Assembly (NCBI RefSeq): GCF_001700435.1
Contig: NZ_LYPC01000027.1
Coordinates: forward strand, 798,433 to 862,432
Direction of reading: 5' to 3'
From: Paenibacillus pectinilyticus
GTDB lineage: Bacteria; Bacillota; Bacilli; Paenibacillales; NBRC-103111
DNA: 64,000 nt
Both the position numbers and the translations under genes were made by a program. The notes beneath the pieces were generated by a model. The model was not told the origin of the DNA. It saw only the letters and a program-made list of their open reading frames with translations, and did no database searches. The stretch's first letter is position 1. Every line of letters starts with the position of its first letter. This document shows positions 53,366 through 60,959 of the stretch, in pieces.

Positions 53366-54148
53366 CTAAGCTTCCTTAATAATCTGGAAATTTGGCTTCA
53401 CTTTCGTGAAATTCGGGTTCTCTCCGCTGACCATGAGTCCCATTCCCCAGTCAAAATGCTCTTGTGTGGTTGGGAAATCACTCGCCTCTCGGTACTGGAA
53501 GAGGACATTTCTACGCGTTCTCGTACTTTTATTCGAGGCAGAGCCATGAATGGTTAAATAGTTGAAAAATAATACATCGCCGGCCTCAGCTTCACAAGGG
53601 GTCCCCACATGGATCGGATACTCCTTATGATTCAGGTAATGGGTGCCAACATGCGGTAAGCTGCCCGCGCGGTGTGAGCCAGGGATAACACGCAAACAGC
53701 CGTTTTCCTCATCGGCACGATCCAAATGAACACTCGCCGCGAGCATCGTATGCTTCTCATGCGGGAAATATGGATAATCCTGATGCATCGGGAAGGCTGC
53801 GCCATTCTCAGGAGGCTTAACCAACATTTTCGAATGGTGCAACTGAACATTAGGTCCAATGATTTGTTGTAACACTGCGACCATGTTCGGATGAATAACG
53901 GCTCTCATGAAAGCTGAATCATGATAATGGACATCATGAAAGCCTTTGAGAACAAGTTTCTTTAACTCTTCAGCAGGTAAAAAATCACCTTGCCAAGCAT
54001 CATTTCTATCGACTTTCGCGTGTGCTGCCCGAACAATAATGTTCTCAACAGCTGCTCGCATCTCCGCAACCTCTGCCTCATTGAAGACACCCTTTACGAG
54101 TAAATAGCCATTTTCTTTGTAAAAATCAACATCCGAATTGAGTATCAT
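53366..54148 (-). CDS. PhyH-family Fe(II)/2-oxoglutarate dioxygenase
   Basis: This 260-residue phytanoyl-CoA dioxygenase-family enzyme would use Fe(II) and 2-oxoglutarate to hydroxylate an unknown substrate. The metal triad is visible as His and Asp in MHQDYPYFPHEKH and the distal His in FFNYLTIHGSASN. The oxoglutarate-binding Arg follows in RTRRNVLFQYR. GGGAGG precedes ATG 54148. It is divergent from an AraC regulator in a 69-bp region, a pairing common in Paenibacillus. Phosphonate-oxidising PhnY is in the same superfamily, but nothing here ties this protein to phosphonates except proximity. Confidence 0.82.
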   Translation of the reverse strand: MILNSDVDFYKENGYLLVKGVFNEAEVAEMRAAVENIIVRAAHAKVDRNDAWQGDFLPAEELKKLVLKGFHDVHYHDSAFMRAVIHPNMVAVLQQIIGPNVQLHHSKMLVKPPENGAAFPMHQDYPYFPHEKHTMLAASVHLDRADEENGCLRVIPGSHRAGSLPHVGTHYLNHKEYPIHVGTPCEAEAGDVLFFNYLTIHGSASNKSTRTRRNVLFQYREASDFPTTQEHFDWGMGLMVSGENPNFTKVKPNFQIIKEA

Positions 54149-54170
54149 AGATTCTGCCTCCCATTAGTTA

Positions 54171-54205
54171 TTGTGTATTTAACCTTTTTCTATCTATAAT
54201 TATAG
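54171..54205 (+). promoter_or_regulatory. Candidate promoter and palindrome in the PhyH/AraC divergent region
   Basis: CTATAATTATAG at 54194-54205 is a perfect 12-bp palindrome giving TATAAT on both strands. With TTGTGT at 54171-54176 (18-bp spacer) it forms a forward promoter whose transcript would start about 11 bases before the AraC ATG. Confidence 0.35.
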
Positions 54206-54217
54206 GAGGTTGCGCGA

Positions 54218-55150
54218 ATGAAATCTTTTTCAACAAAGGACATTGTTTTGCACAATAAGGCCAAAATGGTTATGAAGGTGATGCTCTTGTATTTATTTAA
54301 GGAAACGCTTGCATTGTGGAATGAAGCGTTAACGGTTGTTCGAGGCGAAGAGGCCGTCTTCAAGGTACATTACTGGGGTGCTGAACCATGTTTGTACGAT
54401 AATCAGCCCCATAAGCATTCATTTTTCGAAATCTGTTATGTATTGGACGGGGAGGGGCAGTATTCGGAGGACGCTATTGTCTATCCATTGCGAGCAGGGA
54501 CACTTTTTTGCTCGAGGCCTGGAATTGTACATCAAATTCGTACGGATCAAGGACTAAACATTGTATATGTGGCCTTTGAAATCGATGAGAATGCAAGTGA
54601 AGAGGGGATGCGTGAGGCTTTCAATGAATTAGCCCTACAGGGAGATACTGTGCGATATGAGGCAGAAAACCTGCCTACGGTCCAGTTATGGCGATCGCTA
54701 TTGATCAGAGAAGGGCAAGGGAGTCTCCCTTCTGCGGCTGTTCATCCCGTGGCTTATGCTTTACTTATTTCATTTCTAGCTGCGTTCGGAACACTGACGA
54801 AGGCACCAGTGATTCGTCACTCCACGACGCAAGTCTTAATGCGACGTGCGAAGCTTTATATTCGGGACAACCTTTCGCAAGCCCTTCTGCTTAAAGATGT
54901 AGCGACGTACTTGAGCGTATCCGAGCGTCATCTCTCACGATTATTCTCGGAGGGAGTCTATGAAAGCTTTACTAATTTTATCCGTGGTGAACGTATTGGG
55001 CAGGCGGCTCATCTTTTACTAAACAGCGATTTGGCGATCAAAGAAATTGCTGAAATGACGGGATTTTCTTCGGTTCATTATTTTACACGTACATTCCTGA
55101 AGGAAAAAAAAGTTCCACCAGGTCGATTCCGGCAAAAAGAGAAGCGGTAG
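54218..55150 (+). CDS. AraC-family regulator with N-terminal cupin-like domain
   Basis: This 310-residue regulator has a sensing domain of AraC cupin type in the first 180 residues (PHKHSFFEICYVLDGEGQYS, RAGTLFCSRPGIVHQI). The C-terminal double helix-turn-helix reads LLKDVATYLSVSERHLSRLF and IKEIAEMTGFSSVHYFTRTF. AGGAGG lies eight bases before ATG 54218. It is divergent from the PhyH dioxygenase and upstream of a Gfo/Idh gene, and probably controls one or both. Confidence 0.87.
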   Translation: MKSFSTKDIVLHNKAKMVMKVMLLYLFKETLALWNEALTVVRGEEAVFKVHYWGAEPCLYDNQPHKHSFFEICYVLDGEGQYSEDAIVYPLRAGTLFCSRPGIVHQIRTDQGLNIVYVAFEIDENASEEGMREAFNELALQGDTVRYEAENLPTVQLWRSLLIREGQGSLPSAAVHPVAYALLISFLAAFGTLTKAPVIRHSTTQVLMRRAKLYIRDNLSQALLLKDVATYLSVSERHLSRLFSEGVYESFTNFIRGERIGQAAHLLLNSDLAIKEIAEMTGFSSVHYFTRTFLKEKKVPPGRFRQKEKR

Positions 55151-55256
55151 AACGAATAAAAGTGCAAAGCTAGCGGCCTTATTGATAAATACGGATCCGA
55201 AAGTTTGATTTATAATCAACCTATCACGATGCTATTTGGAAAAGGACGGATTGCGA

Positions 55257-56279
55257 ATGATCAAAATAGGGTTAATTGGATTAGGTTTTATGGGAAGAAT
55301 GCATTTGGAGAATTACATGCGCTTAGAGCAGGAAGGCGTTCCGATTCGCGTCACAGCACTATGCGATTTCGATGCGGCGAAGCTTGCCGGGCAAGCGCTT
55401 GGAGGTAATATGGAAACGGGGACGTCGGCCATTGATTTCGACCGTTTTGCCAAATATACAAGTGTTCAAGAGATGCTGGAAAAGGAACAGTTGGACATGG
55501 TCGACATCTCGTTACCGACCTTTCTGCATAAAGACATTGCGATTCAATGTTTGAACAGTGGTGTGCATGTTTTATGTGAGAAGCCGATGGCACTGAGCTC
55601 TGAAGAAAGTTCAGCCATGATTCAAGCAGCGAACAAGAATGAGAAGCAATTGATGATTGGGCAGTGCTTGAGATTCTGGCCAGCTTATGAATATTTGAAG
55701 GAGATCGTAGATAGCCGTAAGTATGGTAGTGCGATTAGCGGCTATTTCTACCGCTTCAGCAGCGCACCTACTTGGGGAGCTTGGCTGACTCAGAAAGAGA
55801 AGAGCGGCGGGGCTATGCTGGATATGCATATTCACGATACAGACATGATCAACTGGTTATTCGGCAAACCGCAGGAAGTCTCCGCGAATGCAAGAGTTGT
55901 AATTCCGGGCAGCGGCTATGATATCGTATCGACGAACTATAGGTATGAAGATGGTAAAGTGATCAACGCCCAAGCGGATTGGACGATGCAAGGGGATTTT
56001 GGGTTTGAAATGGGTTTTCGAGTCAATTTTGAAGGGGGTAACCTCCTCTTTAACGGAGATACGCTGAAGGTCAATCCGAATGGGGCTTCTGGTTTCTATG
56101 CGGAGCTTTCCCCGGAGCTCGGATACTACTGTCAGCTTAAGTATTTTACTGAAGCACTGATTCATGATCGTCCGTTAACAACAGCTTTGCCGACGAGCAC
56201 CATGGGCAGTATGGCGTTGATTGAAGCGGAAATCGAATCCGCAGATCGGAATGGAGCCTGGGTGAAAGTGAAGCCATAA
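55257..56279 (+). CDS. Gfo/Idh/MocA-family NAD(P)-dependent dehydrogenase
   Basis: This 340-residue oxidoreductase has the NAD-binding start IKIGLIGLGFMGRMHLENYM, the active-site Lys in CEKPMALSSEES and the helix MLDMHIHDTDMINWLFGKPQ with catalytic His and Asp. AAAGGAC nine bases before ATG 55257 supports this start over the frame opening at 55236. It follows the AraC gene by about 105 bp. The substrate is unknown, probably a cyclic polyol or sugar. Confidence 0.85.
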   Translation: MIKIGLIGLGFMGRMHLENYMRLEQEGVPIRVTALCDFDAAKLAGQALGGNMETGTSAIDFDRFAKYTSVQEMLEKEQLDMVDISLPTFLHKDIAIQCLNSGVHVLCEKPMALSSEESSAMIQAANKNEKQLMIGQCLRFWPAYEYLKEIVDSRKYGSAISGYFYRFSSAPTWGAWLTQKEKSGGAMLDMHIHDTDMINWLFGKPQEVSANARVVIPGSGYDIVSTNYRYEDGKVINAQADWTMQGDFGFEMGFRVNFEGGNLLFNGDTLKVNPNGASGFYAELSPELGYYCQLKYFTEALIHDRPLTTALPTSTMGSMALIEAEIESADRNGAWVKVKP

Positions 56280-56362
56280 TATTCATTCATGGGATACCTG
56301 ATAGACTTTAAGGCTATGCTGTGTCTATAGTAGGAGTATCCAATGAAGGAGGAATGACTGGA

Positions 56363-57121
56363 ATGACACACCCCATTGTTCCCTTTATACCGGCGGTTTT
56401 CGTACCGGTTCGAGATTTAAAAAGTGCCACAGAGTGGTACTCAGAGCTGCTTGGTCGCGTGATTGCACCAACAGAGGATGGTGATGGTATTTATATCTTC
56501 GCTATGGGGGAAGCGAACCTCATCCTCGATGGCAATGCCTGGGGAACACTGCCTAGAATTATGTTCGATACCAATGATATCAACGCGGCGCATGGGATTT
56601 GTGAGAAACTTCCTCATACCCATATTGCTGATGTTTACACCGATGAATACGTGTCGGTTTTTACAATCGATTCCGTCATGATTTGCCATGCCAATCGAGA
56701 TTTGGGTATTCCGCAGTATAAGATGAATGGGTTGCTCGGTCAAATAAGCCGGATCTTCGTCCACACGGATAATCTGGAGACAACGGTTCATTGGTATGAG
56801 ACTTTGCTAGCAAAACGTGTTACAGCGGATCCCCAGTTTGGGGGGCTTCCCAGCATTCAGATGGATCAAGGCCCTCATCTGCTATTTGATGACAATCGAC
56901 TAAGCGCGACTTCGCGGGTACTTATGGAACAACTGCAGCAAGAGCATCGCATTAATCCCATAGCTGTCATTGAATCGCCTGATCTACCTGCTGCCTTAGA
57001 CTACGTGCGTTCCAAAGGGGCCGTTGCTGACAAAGGTATCGAATCGAGACTTGGCGCTCAGTTTTTCATGTTCTATGATCCAGATGGCAATGGATATATG
57101 GTTAGCGGTATTAGCAGCTAA
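56363..57121 (+). CDS. Two-domain VOC-superfamily protein (glyoxalase/bleomycin resistance-like)
   Basis: This 252-residue protein holds two vicinal-oxygen-chelate modules. The first runs about 5-115 (PAVFVPVRDLKSATEWYSEL), the second about 125-250 (ISRIFVHTDNLETTVHWYET, ending FMFYDPDGNGYMV). Such proteins bind a metal and act as lyases, isomerases, dioxygenases or drug binders; this one cannot be assigned further. AAGGAGG about ten bases before ATG 56363 sets the start; upstream in-frame codons to 56321 lack a suitable site. Confidence 0.75.
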   Translation: MTHPIVPFIPAVFVPVRDLKSATEWYSELLGRVIAPTEDGDGIYIFAMGEANLILDGNAWGTLPRIMFDTNDINAAHGICEKLPHTHIADVYTDEYVSVFTIDSVMICHANRDLGIPQYKMNGLLGQISRIFVHTDNLETTVHWYETLLAKRVTADPQFGGLPSIQMDQGPHLLFDDNRLSATSRVLMEQLQQEHRINPIAVIESPDLPAALDYVRSKGAVADKGIESRLGAQFFMFYDPDGNGYMVSGISS

Positions 57122-57159
57122 GTTTGCCTGCTAGTAATAAAAATATTTTTGAAGTCGCA

Positions 57160-57190
57160 TGTATAAGATTTCCTTACACTCCACATTATA
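57160..57190 (+). promoter_or_regulatory. Sigma-G-like promoter of the SASP gene
   Basis: TGTATA at 57160-57165 and CATTATA at 57184-57190 are separated by 18 bp. They fit the forespore sigma-G consensus (gnATR, 18 bp, CATnhTA), as expected before a small acid-soluble spore protein gene. Confidence 0.6.
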
Positions 57191-57222
57191 AGTGTACACC
57201 ACGAGAAGGAGTGATTAAGTTC

Positions 57223-57432
57223 ATGGCTAACAATAACACTTTAGTAGTACCGCAAGCGAAAGCCGCTCTAAATCAATTGAAATACGAAGTTGCACAAGAG
57301 TTAGGTATTCCACTGCAACCTAATGGTTATAATGGTGACCTGACTACACGCGATGCCGGTTCGATTGGTGGTACCATCACGAAAAGATTGGTGCAAATTG
57401 CTGAAGGGCAATTGCAAGGCTTCAGACGCTAA
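57223..57432 (+). CDS. Alpha/beta-type small acid-soluble spore protein
   Basis: This 69-residue DNA-binding spore protein saturates and protects forespore DNA. The family phrase KYEVAQELGIPLQPNGYNGDL contains the germination-protease cleavage-like region around YEVAQELG. The C-terminal GSIGGTITKRLVQIAEGQL is also typical. AGAAGGAGTG before ATG 57223 sets the start; the frame opens earlier at 57124 without support. A sigma-G-like promoter precedes it and a strong hairpin follows. It is the clearest sign that the organism forms endospores. Confidence 0.93.
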   Translation: MANNNTLVVPQAKAALNQLKYEVAQELGIPLQPNGYNGDLTTRDAGSIGGTITKRLVQIAEGQLQGFRR

Positions 57433-57455
57433 TCGTTAACTATCACAGCTAAAAC

Positions 57456-57508
57456 AAAAAGACTACAATCACTCTTCCTCCTGAGTGAATGCAGTCTTTT
57501 TCTTTTTT
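57456..57508. terminator. Terminator after the SASP gene, probably bidirectional
   Basis: AAAAAGACT...TCACTC pairs with GAGTGA...AGTCTTTTT, with small bulges, and is followed by a long T-rich run. It lies between convergent genes. Confidence 0.85.
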
Positions 57509-57528
57509 TATAGCCATGATTGCGAAAG

Positions 57529-58737
57529 TTACTTGTTCAGCTCAGATATCAAAGCATCCAGCGCTTCTTTACACGCATTGGCATCTTGATGTACCGCACG
57601 CACTTGCCTCAATACTTTATCTATGGCACTGTCAACGGAATTCCACTTCGTTTTGTTCATAGGCTTAAGCCGTGCCTCAGCTTTGTCCCAACCCGTCTCC
57701 AAGTCACTAACGCGTGTCTTTGCAGCAGAAGCATTTCCTGCTTGAACAAAAGCAAGTGTATCTTCACTAATTTTTTTGAAATTAGCTAGATCTTCTTGTG
57801 GGAAAGATTGTGCAGCAGTGCTCGAAGCAGATCCCTGCGGTAAAGCATCTTGTAGACTTTGATGACGTGTATAATAGCCTGTTCCCGCCGCGATTACTAA
57901 CACAGCAACTACCACTGCAACTTGCCAAATGACAGAGCGGCGTTTGCTAGCTTTAACGTTTTTAGCTGATGTTGGTATCAGATCTCGTTTGGTGACGGTA
58001 AGGAATATGACCAATAGCAGAATCGCTGCAATAAATATAACGCTTGTCATTGTTGTACCTAAACCTAACCCACCATTATCTTGCGTTTGTGAAAGGAAAT
58101 CACCGATTGAAGCACCTAATGGACGTGTCATGATATAGGCAATCCAGAATGCCAGCACCGCATCAAGCCCCAATCGCCATGAGACCGTCATGATGGCAAT
58201 AATCGCACCAACGATGGTACCTGTTACGACGTAACCTAGTCCTAGGCTTTCCGCCATTAGATCTCCAGCTGCCGTACCCAGTGCAAATGTGAACAGGATG
58301 GTTAACCAATAAAACGCTTCTCTTCGTCTCGTAAATATGGAGTGGATAGAGAGTGTTTTCTCGCTGGCATACCATAAGATCAAGGTCAATACTAAGAGGA
58401 CACTGAAAACGATCGTGCTCAGCTCAAGTGGAATACCTAAGTTATCTGTCATATTATCCGTAACAAGTGTCCCAAAGATACTGATCAAGAACACCGTCAA
58501 CCAGTACAAACTCGGAATATACTTTTTTGCTGTAAACTGAAAGTAGATCGCGATGAGCAACAAAACACCTGTCACAATCGAGGTACCCGTCAGTCCGAAA
58601 TTAAGATTTACATTAAGGAAGTCAGCGGCAGTTTCCCCGACCGTCGTGCATAAGATTTTGATGATCCAAAAATAGATCGTAACCTCTGGCACCTTACTTA
58701 ACATTCGTTTCATTGCATTGGATGGAATCGAATCCAT
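57529..58737 (-). CDS. COG4705-type multi-span membrane protein with C-terminal helical domain
   Basis: This 402-residue membrane protein has repeated hydrophobic segments in its first 260 residues. Two internally similar blocks contain the phrases KILCTTVGETAADFLNVNLN and TFALGTAAGDLMAESLGLGY. This is the COG4705 family, annotated as predicted regulators of amphipathic peptide resistance. A further membrane segment (about 272-292) leads to a soluble C-terminal helical domain of about 100 residues. That domain resembles the N-terminal part of the EfeM-like lipoprotein at 60960-62165. AAAGGGGG precedes ATG 58737. The biochemical function is not established. Confidence 0.72.
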   Translation of the reverse strand: MDSIPSNAMKRMLSKVPEVTIYFWIIKILCTTVGETAADFLNVNLNFGLTGTSIVTGVLLLIAIYFQFTAKKYIPSLYWLTVFLISIFGTLVTDNMTDNLGIPLELSTIVFSVLLVLTLILWYASEKTLSIHSIFTRRREAFYWLTILFTFALGTAAGDLMAESLGLGYVVTGTIVGAIIAIMTVSWRLGLDAVLAFWIAYIMTRPLGASIGDFLSQTQDNGGLGLGTTMTSVIFIAAILLLVIFLTVTKRDLIPTSAKNVKASKRRSVIWQVAVVVAVLVIAAGTGYYTRHQSLQDALPQGSASSTAAQSFPQEDLANFKKISEDTLAFVQAGNASAAKTRVSDLETGWDKAEARLKPMNKTKWNSVDSAIDKVLRQVRAVHQDANACKEALDALISELNK

Positions 58738-58834
58738 GTTGCAACCCCCTTTTCATCATACCCTTTGGTTTCCTAGACTTGGTCAGTGTACTTGTATTAA
58801 ATGAGAAGATGATGAGAATTCGTTCTTTTCTAAA

Positions 58835-58850
58835 TTAAGAAAAGTTTAAG
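58835..58850. promoter_or_regulatory. Direct repeat spaced 11 bp, possible response-regulator site
   Basis: TTAAG occurs at 58835-58839 and 58846-58850, each within an A-rich context (AAATTAAGAAA and AGTTTAAGAAT). An 11-bp repeat is typical of OmpR-family binding sites. It sits between the divergent COG4705 and glycosyltransferase genes; AT-rich chance repeats cannot be excluded. Confidence 0.3.
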
Positions 58851-58957
58851 AATTTGAACATAATAACTTAAATATTATTCATTAAGATGAGAACAAACAT
58901 AGGCGCATAAGATATAGCCAACGATAGAGGCAGAAGCTCAGTTTGGAGGGATACCAA

Positions 58958-60052
58958 TTGGCAGAATTACCTCGAATTCTAGTGCTTACAGCGAGTTATG
59001 GAGCGGGTCATCAACTTGCCGCACTCGCGATTAATGAGTATTGTCAGCGAAACAGCCTTGCCAATGTTCAAATCATTGATTTGATGAAAGAAGCGCATCC
59101 GATACTGAATAAAATATCAACTTCTGTATATATGGGCAGTTTTCGTGCTGCTAGATTTGGTATTCATTATTATGGCTGGAGCTATTATTTAACTCAAAGA
59201 AATAAGACGTATAGTCCTGTACTTGCGGGATTAAATCGATTAGGTACCAAACAATTACTTGAAATCATTCAGAAAGAGAAGCCAGACGGCATTATCAATA
59301 CATTTCCTTATGGAGCTTCTCCTTTTTTGAGCAAGCATTTGGGTATTCCATCGTTCACCGTAATGACTGACTATGCGATACATGCTAGATGGCTTCACCC
59401 TACCATTAACAAATACTATGTAGCTAGTGAAGATTTGAAGTGTGATATGGTCGCGAAGGGGATTCGTGAAGAGCTCGTCGAAGTTACCGGAATTCCGATC
59501 CGAGATGCGTTTGAAAGAAATATCCAACCTGATGAGAAGAGTACCCATAAAAAGATTCTTATTATCGTAGGTTCATATAGTCAATACGACACAACGGTTA
59601 AAATGATCAAGAGTCTTGAAGTTCTACGGGATTGTCAAATTACTGTGGTCTGTGGTCGCAACACCAAACTACAACAACGACTTATTCAACAATTTCAAGT
59701 TTATAGCAGTGTTACAATTCTTGGTTTTGTTGACCAGATGAATGAACTCATGGCTACAGCCACATGTATCATTAGTAAAGCAGGTGGATTAACGTTAGCT
59801 GAATCCCTTGCGTTAAAGAAACCCGTTTTCATCTATCGGCCGTTTGCGGGTCAAGAAAAGGATAATGCCACTTATTTTTCTGAAAAAGGAATTGCCTTTA
59901 TCAGTTATCGTATGAATGATCTAGTAAACCAAATTCGTCACTATGTCGATAATGATACTTGCGGTTCTCTAGTAAAGTCCAAAATGGATGTCTTACATCA
60001 TAGACAAGCAGCGGAACACATCGTTACGGACGTTCTGAGAACAATTAGTTAG
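58958..60052 (+). CDS. MGDG-synthase/UgtP-like glycosyltransferase
   Basis: This 364-residue membrane-associated glycosyltransferase of family GT28 type probably adds sugar to diacylglycerol. The N-terminal motif ASYGAGHQLAALAINEY matches the MGDG synthase/UgtP start. The C-terminal domain has the donor-binding SKAGGLTLAESLALKKPVF and FAGQEKDNATYF. GGAGGG seven bases before TTG 58958 makes that the likely start. It is shorter than typical UgtP at its C-terminus. The VTT membrane protein gene follows immediately, suggesting membrane lipid or envelope work. Confidence 0.8.
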   Translation: MAELPRILVLTASYGAGHQLAALAINEYCQRNSLANVQIIDLMKEAHPILNKISTSVYMGSFRAARFGIHYYGWSYYLTQRNKTYSPVLAGLNRLGTKQLLEIIQKEKPDGIINTFPYGASPFLSKHLGIPSFTVMTDYAIHARWLHPTINKYYVASEDLKCDMVAKGIREELVEVTGIPIRDAFERNIQPDEKSTHKKILIIVGSYSQYDTTVKMIKSLEVLRDCQITVVCGRNTKLQQRLIQQFQVYSSVTILGFVDQMNELMATATCIISKAGGLTLAESLALKKPVFIYRPFAGQEKDNATYFSEKGIAFISYRMNDLVNQIRHYVDNDTCGSLVKSKMDVLHHRQAAEHIVTDVLRTIS

Positions 60053-60053
60053 G

Positions 60054-60722
60054 ATGGATCAAATGAAACCTAATCAGCCCAATACGAAGCTTCTAAGCAC
60101 GATCAGTATACTTATTATTGCAGGCATCATCGGCTATTATCTCTATCTTGTTCATACAGGAGAAGCAGAAAGGCTCATTCATCGTATTCAGGATTTTGGG
60201 CAAATGGGTATTGTAATTGGTATCGTTGTTCAATCGATTGTGAATATCATTCCTGTACCTGGGGAATTTGTTTCGATTGCACTTATGGAGATTTATGGAC
60301 CTATATGGGGTGGCGTTTATTCGTGGATTGGCGGTGTAACCGGCGCGCTCTGTGCGCTCTATTTAACCAAGTGGATAGCAAAGCCGTTCTTCGGAAAACT
60401 AGCGCAGCCCTTTCTTCAAAAAGTAGAAGAGTTCACCAAAAAACATGAAACGTTTGGCTTATTATTCATTCGATTCCTGCCGTTGGTTCCGTACCATTTT
60501 GTGAATTATACGATGGGTTTTCTGAAAATAAACGTATGGACATTTATTTGGACTACGGGGTTGGGAATACTTCCCTATACGATCGCCATGAGTGGTCTTT
60601 ACGCGGGAGTTCGCAATGGTTCATTCCTGTGGGGAGCCATGGGTATCGTTGTATTTATCGTATTGCTAGGCATAAGTTGGTTGTTAAAAGGAAGACAGAG
60701 ACGGATCTCAAGTCAGATGTAA
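60054..60722 (+). CDS. TVP38/TMEM64 (VTT/DedA-like) membrane protein
   Basis: This 222-residue membrane protein has the VTT-domain signature: IPVPGEFVSIALMEIYGPIW, then a re-entrant region, then FIRFLPLVPYHFVNYTMGF. There are about five to six hydrophobic segments. Related DedA and TVP38 proteins move or balance membrane lipids. The start is ATG 60054 or, with AGGA eight bases upstream, ATG 60063. It nearly abuts the glycosyltransferase gene (1-bp gap), so the two form an operon. Confidence 0.82.
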   Translation: MDQMKPNQPNTKLLSTISILIIAGIIGYYLYLVHTGEAERLIHRIQDFGQMGIVIGIVVQSIVNIIPVPGEFVSIALMEIYGPIWGGVYSWIGGVTGALCALYLTKWIAKPFFGKLAQPFLQKVEEFTKKHETFGLLFIRFLPLVPYHFVNYTMGFLKINVWTFIWTTGLGILPYTIAMSGLYAGVRNGSFLWGAMGIVVFIVLLGISWLLKGRQRRISSQM

Positions 60723-60750
60723 TGATAGGAAACTTAAATAAAGATTTGTG

Positions 60751-60800
60751 AAAAAAGAAGGCGAATGACTCAATTTTCTGAGCGTTCAGCCTTCTTTTTA
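60751..60800 (+). terminator. Terminator after the VTT gene
   Basis: AAAAAAGAAGGC...GACTC pairs with GAG...GCCTTCTTTTT with a bulge in the middle and a T run at the end. Confidence 0.75.
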
Positions 60801-60858
60801 TATACATGGAGAGAGTCTTCTTCATTCTCATCAAAATTTCATTTTCATCAGGTATAGT

Positions 60859-60895
60859 TTGTGCCAGTTGCTATCGAGAATGATAATCAATATCT
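60859..60895 (+). promoter_or_regulatory. Promoter with overlapping Fur box
   Basis: TTGTGC at 60859-60864 and GATAAT at 60882-60887 have 17-bp spacing. TGATAATCAATATCT at 60881-60895 matches the 7-1-7 Fur box (TGATAATnATTATCA) at 12 of 14 positions and covers the -10 box, as expected for iron repression of the next gene. Confidence 0.6.
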
Positions 60896-60959
60896 CTGCA
60901 AATGAAGAACATATTAATTGTTGTTACATACAAACTATAGGACTGGGGGATTTAATCAA

